Source: Chryseobacterium cucumeris (GTDB lineage: Bacteria > Bacteroidota > Bacteroidia > Flavobacteriales > Weeksellaceae). From it: 64,000 nt of DNA. The notes beneath the pieces were generated by a model. The model did no database searches. It had not been told where the DNA came from and saw nothing but the letters and a program-made list of their open reading frames with translations. Numbering within the stretch: the stretch's first letter is position 1; every line of letters begins with the position of its first letter. A program made the position numbers and the translations under genes. This document shows, piece by piece, positions 60,152-64,000 of the stretch. Where the stretch lies: NCBI RefSeq assembly GCF_016775705.1, contig NZ_CP068760.1:124001-188000 (forward strand), in the 5' to 3' direction.

Positions 60152-60424
60152 TTATGATAAAATACCTGCTCCTTTTATCTTAAAAATAACATAAATTACC
60201 GCAATAAAATGTGTTAAAAGTAAAATAGTGAGAATTAAATAAATAATTGCTTTGTACTTCTTGTAACTATAAATACAAAATAACAGTATTATTATTTCAT
60301 AAAATAACAAAAAATAGAAAATATTATGATTCTGGCTTTTAACAAAAAAATAATATATAATAGCAAATATTAGTAATGAAATTATTGCTATGATGCCATT
60401 TGTTTTTTTATCTAGTCTTAACAT
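60152..60424 (-). CDS. Small three-helix membrane protein, probable immunity to the main Rhs tip
   Basis: 90 residues, three hydrophobic helices (about 9-27, 35-51 and 58-80) and very AT-rich codons. Its start overlaps the end of the Rhs gene by 17 nt, so it is translationally coupled, the normal arrangement for toxin/immunity pairs. A membrane immunity protein would suit a toxin that acts on or in the membrane or periplasm. No family is recognised. Confidence 0.66.
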   Translation of the reverse strand: MLRLDKKTNGIIAIISLLIFAIIYYFFVKSQNHNIFYFLLFYEIIILLFCIYSYKKYKAIIYLILTILLLTHFIAVIYVIFKIKGAGILS

Positions 60425-63400
60425 TTGAATTAATTTTAGCGCCTTTTTCCCATTTTACTGTATATCCCATGGAACTCATTCCGTAGAAATACCTATTATT
60501 TAAATTTAAAACACTTCCCTTAAAAGAGGTAAACCAACTTAAATTACTGTTCAATATTTGAACTGAAGTAGGACTAAGTTTATTATATTCTGCCTGAATT
60601 AAATGCTGTTCATTAATTAGATTTTGTCCATCCCAATTGATAGCATTTTGCCCTTTTAAAACGGGTCCATTATATAAATCTTGTAAGCTACTCCAGATAT
60701 GATCTAATATCAATTTATTTCCGCTTCTAACAAATCCTCTAATTTCCGTATTAGAAATGTCAATGCCAAATAAATTATCATATCTCCCAATTAAATTTTT
60801 CAAATTGTCCACTGTTGAAGCAGCAGCACCAGCCCATCTAGTTTGGAAGCCCTTTTTTTCTGTGGCTGTTTGAAACCATCTATAAAAATCTGCTCTTTGA
60901 TCTAAATCAGCATACTCTTTACTTCCATTAGCTTGTTTAATATTATATTCATTAGCATTTTTCCAAACATTGGTATTGTTTTCCCTATCAGACTTTCTCC
61001 AATCTCCTTTTCCTAATCTGCCTTTGTAGTTATCAGGATATTCTTTTTTAGGAGAATAACTACTCTTTAAAAACATGAATGCTGCTTGTGCATGTTCCTC
61101 CGTGTAAGAGGTACCTGAGGCTGTTTCTACAATAGCCATTCCATCTGGATCAGTATGATTAATGGGATCATTAATACTGAAACTATATGGTGACCATAGT
61201 GTATATTTTTCGGCTAATGGGTCAATTACACCCCATCTTCCAATATCTGCCATATAGAATCTCGCTCCATAATCATACATTCCAAATTCCTGAATTTCCT
61301 TGCTATTATACTTATAACCTTTATATCCTCCTAAATTAGATTTAGCTCCGCCTATATGGTTTGCCCCAAAAGCATAATAGTTATTTACATCTGTAATTTC
61401 TAGATTTCCTTCACTGTTTTTAGCGTAGCTTACTCTTGCATTTCCTAAATGATCTCTGTATTGGTAAATATAACGATTTTCAGTAAAACTATAAAAACCT
61501 TCTGTTGTTGGCACAAAATCTAATAACCAACCCAAAGTACCAAGAGGAGGAGGGTCAAGAAGGATTGGATCTTTAAATGCTTCCTGTTCATAAGCTACAC
61601 TAGTCCTACACCATAAACAAGGCTGTACGGTTTCTGAAAAACTATACTGGAAACCATCTATATAATCAGTAAATGTATAAGAAGTGGATTGACCCCTACC
61701 CCCGCCTGATGTATTTGTTTTACGAAGTTTTGTTCCATCAGCGCGGTATAAATAGCTTAAACCGAAATTTATAGATGTACCAAAAGGATCTGTTTGACTG
61801 ATAGCAAAGCTATTAGGCAAATTTAAGTAATTATAAGAAATATTTTGGATTCCTTTATCCTTCATATTAATCATACTTCCATTAGAGTCATAATCAATCA
61901 AATTATTCCCACCTTCATAACCTGTACTATTTGGTATATTTTCAATGACTTTATCAAGACGATTTCCTGTGTATTGATATTCGAGATCATCAATCATTGT
62001 TGTTGTTGGTGAAAATACCAGGGGAGCAAATCTTTTCAATGTTTTGATGTTTCCATTTAAATAATAGGTTAACTTTTCATCATAATAGTTCGAATTTCCT
62101 GTAGTCGGTTCTTTATAGAAAGCATTTTTTAATCTGTTTAAATTATCATATTCATAATTATATCTTTTCAAAATACCATCTTGTGAATTTGCCCAGTCAA
62201 TTTCTGCAATATTTCCGTTAAATCTTCCTGGAGCTATATTTGAAGATACAGGATTATTGTATCTCAGTTCATACCCGAACAGTTTCCCGTTAAGATTAGC
62301 GGGGTCATTAATTTTGGCTAGCCATCCACGGATATTATAGTTATATGTAATATCCTGCAAAGGGCTGGAAGCTATAATTCCTCCAACTTTTTTATTGGTA
62401 ATCTGAGAAAGTTCATTGTACGTATTTTGAGTCAGATATTCGACAGAATTACTGTCGACCTGATGGGTGTGAGTCAATAATCTATTTTGAGGATCATACG
62501 TGAAATTTTCTGTAATAACTCTGTCCGTATCAGTATCCAATCTTTTGTGAGTTGTTATAGCCCGCTGAACCACTCCTGCAAAATCTAATTTAGATTCAGT
62601 TTTTGTACGCCCTCCTAAGTGATTGATAGAATAAGATCCAATAGTTCTACCTTTTTTATCATAATAAGTGTAATTTTTCGTCCAATTATCATCTTCGATG
62701 TTTTTAACCAAACTCATGACAGGAAGACTTTTGGTGCTTCTTCCATCAGAAGTAGGCAAGTCAGGTAGTGTAAGTTCTCCCTGAATAGCTGAAGGAAAAG
62801 CAGGATTAAAGCTGTATGCTGGATAAGAATCGTAATAGTTTAAAGACAATAAGGTAACCCATTTACTCGCATTGGGATAGGTAGTGTCAGGATTGTTATA
62901 ATATACATTCATTCCCTGTCTTTCAAAAAAGGAAGTATCTATTCTATTAACATTGTTGGAAGCATATCCATTAATAATATTCTGTTCTTCATACCTTTCC
63001 CCTCCAGTTCCAATTCCTGTAATCGCAACTCTACCAAACTGATCATATTTTGTATATATCCACTGTCCTTTGTTTTTTAGCTCTGTGTCTCGTGTAGCAA
63101 CTAATCGATCTTGTTTGTCATAGAGCATGTATTCCCAACCTTTGTTCGGAATCTTCTTTTCAACTAATCGATCCCAAATATCATAACGATATTGATAACA
63201 ATAATTATCTAGTAAAGTTTGATCAATTTCTGTATTAACAGATATTGTATTTAAAGAAGCTACGGGAGGGATTATGAAAACCAAATTCTGAAAACTGTCA
63301 TAAACATAATATGTGTCTACATTCTGTGTACCATCATTTTTACGAACTAAAATTGTTTGTCCTCTTCCGTTTTTGAACTCTATAGAAATATTGCCATCCT

Positions 63401-64000
63401 CATCTGTAACAGTATTTTTATATAGCAGATTCTGTCCATAATTTCCAGAAAAGCTAACAGTAGAACTTGTTGTCTTATTTGCCCAGACTGTAGATGCAGT
63501 ATATTTTTTCACTTCACCATCTATATTTAAATCATAACCAAATTGAATCGGTTTATTATCCCAAGAATTTCCAACTTGTCTTTGTTTAAGTACTCTATTC
63601 AATGGAGAATCTTCCAATTGTTTCTCAGTAAAAATCTTTTCACCACCATAAATATTTGCTGGATCTATGATAGGATATGGATTATGACCTTCAGTTTGCG
63701 TATATATTAATCCATTATTTGTAGATGTTTGCGGAATTGGTAAATAATCTCTTCTCTGCCTTCCAAAATTATCATAAACAATAGGAGTCACCACATCTCT
63801 TCCAAGTGGACTTGCCTTTACATTGATTATTTGTTTAGGTCTTCCTAATCCATCAAAATACTGAACTGTTTGAGCTTGCTTGGCTGTTGTAGAGGAGGAA
63901 GTTACCTCTTCCAAATAGGTTCGGGTTTGGATATAATTTTCTGTTATTGTTTGTGAATGTAATAAACTTGTCACAAACAATGTACTTATTGGAATTAATA
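60408..64000 (-). CDS. Secreted Rhs polymorphic toxin (DUF6443 type), start beyond window
   Basis: At least 1197 residues; the frame is open to the right edge, and the residues before the ...Leu-His-Ser-Gln boundary look like the end of a signal peptide, so the true start is just past 64000. An N-terminal DUF6443-like region (Tyr-Phe-Asp-Gly-Leu-Gly-Arg-Pro) is followed by about 800 residues of YD repeats (Tyr-Asp-x-x-Gly/Asn-Arg-Leu) and the Rhs core ending in Asp-Pro-Leu-Ala-Glu and Asp-Pro-Asp-Gly-Met. The last 242 residues (60411-61136) are a tip of unknown family containing Ala-Asp-Phe-Tyr-Arg-Trp-Phe-Gln and Trp-Ala-Gly-Ala-Ala-Ala. The YD shell encloses the tip until delivery; the delivery route is not shown. 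Confidence 0.88.
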   Translation of the reverse strand, partial: LIPISTLFVTSLLHSQTITENYIQTRTYLEEVTSSSTTAKQAQTVQYFDGLGRPKQIINVKASPLGRDVVTPIVYDNFGRQRRDYLPIPQTSTNNGLIYTQTEGHNPYPIIDPANIYGGEKIFTEKQLEDSPLNRVLKQRQVGNSWDNKPIQFGYDLNIDGEVKKYTASTVWANKTTSSTVSFSGNYGQNLLYKNTVTDEDGNISIEFKNGRGQTILVRKNDGTQNVDTYYVYDSFQNLVFIIPPVASLNTISVNTEIDQTLLDNYCYQYRYDIWDRLVEKKIPNKGWEYMLYDKQDRLVATRDTELKNKGQWIYTKYDQFGRVAITGIGTGGERYEEQNIINGYASNNVNRIDTSFFERQGMNVYYNNPDTTYPNASKWVTLLSLNYYDSYPAYSFNPAFPSAIQGELTLPDLPTSDGRSTKSLPVMSLVKNIEDDNWTKNYTYYDKKGRTIGSYSINHLGGRTKTESKLDFAGVVQRAITTHKRLDTDTDRVITENFTYDPQNRLLTHTHQVDSNSVEYLTQNTYNELSQITNKKVGGIIASSPLQDITYNYNIRGWLAKINDPANLNGKLFGYELRYNNPVSSNIAPGRFNGNIAEIDWANSQDGILKRYNYEYDNLNRLKNAFYKEPTTGNSNYYDEKLTYYLNGNIKTLKRFAPLVFSPTTTMIDDLEYQYTGNRLDKVIENIPNSTGYEGGNNLIDYDSNGSMINMKDKGIQNISYNYLNLPNSFAISQTDPFGTSINFGLSYLYRADGTKLRKTNTSGGGRGQSTSYTFTDYIDGFQYSFSETVQPCLWCRTSVAYEQEAFKDPILLDPPPLGTLGWLLDFVPTTEGFYSFTENRYIYQYRDHLGNARVSYAKNSEGNLEITDVNNYYAFGANHIGGAKSNLGGYKGYKYNSKEIQEFGMYDYGARFYMADIGRWGVIDPLAEKYTLWSPYSFSINDPINHTDPDGMAIVETASGTSYTEEHAQAAFMFLKSSYSPKKEYPDNYKGRLGKGDWRKSDRENNTNVWKNANEYNIKQANGSKEYADLDQRADFYRWFQTATEKKGFQTRWAGAAASTVDNLKNLIGRYDNLFGIDISNTEIRGFVRSGNKLILDHIWSSLQDLYNGPVLKGQNAINWDGQNLINEQHLIQAEYNKLSPTSVQILNSNLSWFTSFKGSVLNLNNRYFYGMSSMGYTVKWEKGAKINSNVKTR

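Overview
The window looks like chromosome of a Flavobacteriia member, most likely Chryseobacterium or a close relative. The evidence is an AT-rich sequence, many Bacteroidota-type -7 boxes (TAnnTTTG), almost no Shine-Dalgarno sites, and families typical of this group: a DUF6443-type Rhs protein, a ZnuD-like TonB receptor, a YbhN-type flippase, OstA-like and OmpH proteins, and a lone acyl-protein synthetase. The species call is inference from protein flavour; no rRNA is present.

Layout. 1-3854 (minus) is a tellurite-resistance-type stress operon: two TerD proteins, two TerY-like vWA proteins (the second with a zinc ribbon) and a PP2C phosphatase cut by the window edge. 4025-5407 is panD plus a flippase. 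5807-6097 is an HU protein with its own promoter. 6353-19232 is mostly minus-strand housekeeping: pdxH, divergent yqgE and an amidase, two aminotransferases, a START-like protein, an OstA-like envelope protein behind a Fur-family regulator, Kup, pyruvate dehydrogenase E1 beta, a DUF2147 protein and an LTA-synthase-type sulfatase. 19322-24286 is mainly plus: pssA, a DnaQ-type exonuclease, a DUF2007 protein, a FAH-family protein, a universal stress protein, membrane proteins and a DUF3109 protein. 24364-35740 (minus) holds an M16 protease, a LolA-like protein, trigger factor, a probable metal-uptake set (small His/Cys protein, TonB receptor, lipoprotein) and an ABC-F ATPase. 35941-40967 carries a DUF2235 hydrolase-like protein that lacks the nucleophile serine, a two-component system with a membrane protein, an unknown gene and an M15-like peptidase. 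41183-48849 has aquaporin, a PD-(D/E)XK-like protein, a LuxE-like protein, LpxH-like and QueD-like enzymes, several unknowns, a thioesterase and OmpH. 49017-53589 is the glyoxylate shunt (aceB, aceA) with a divergent ScfR/RamB-like regulator and two palindromes between them. 53903-57553 has ComF, an alpha/beta hydrolase, upp and der. 57916 is tRNA-Gln.

The most striking accessory system is at 58357-64000: a polymorphic-toxin locus of the Rhs type. A large secreted Rhs protein (start beyond the right edge) ends in a 242-residue unrecognised toxin tip and overlaps a small three-helix membrane protein, its likely immunity. Downstream lies a displaced second cassette: about 110 residues of duplicated Rhs core with no ATG and an in-frame stop upstream, fused to a JAB-like toxin tip and followed by a lipoprotein that is its likely immunity. 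The second cassette is bracketed by two copies of a hairpin repeat in the same orientation.

Two dispersed patterns cut across the gene map. Degenerate heptamer tandem arrays of different sequence occupy many intergenic gaps. Seven genes have a TAnnTTTG box ending only 4-6 nt before the start codon, which suggests leaderless mRNAs.
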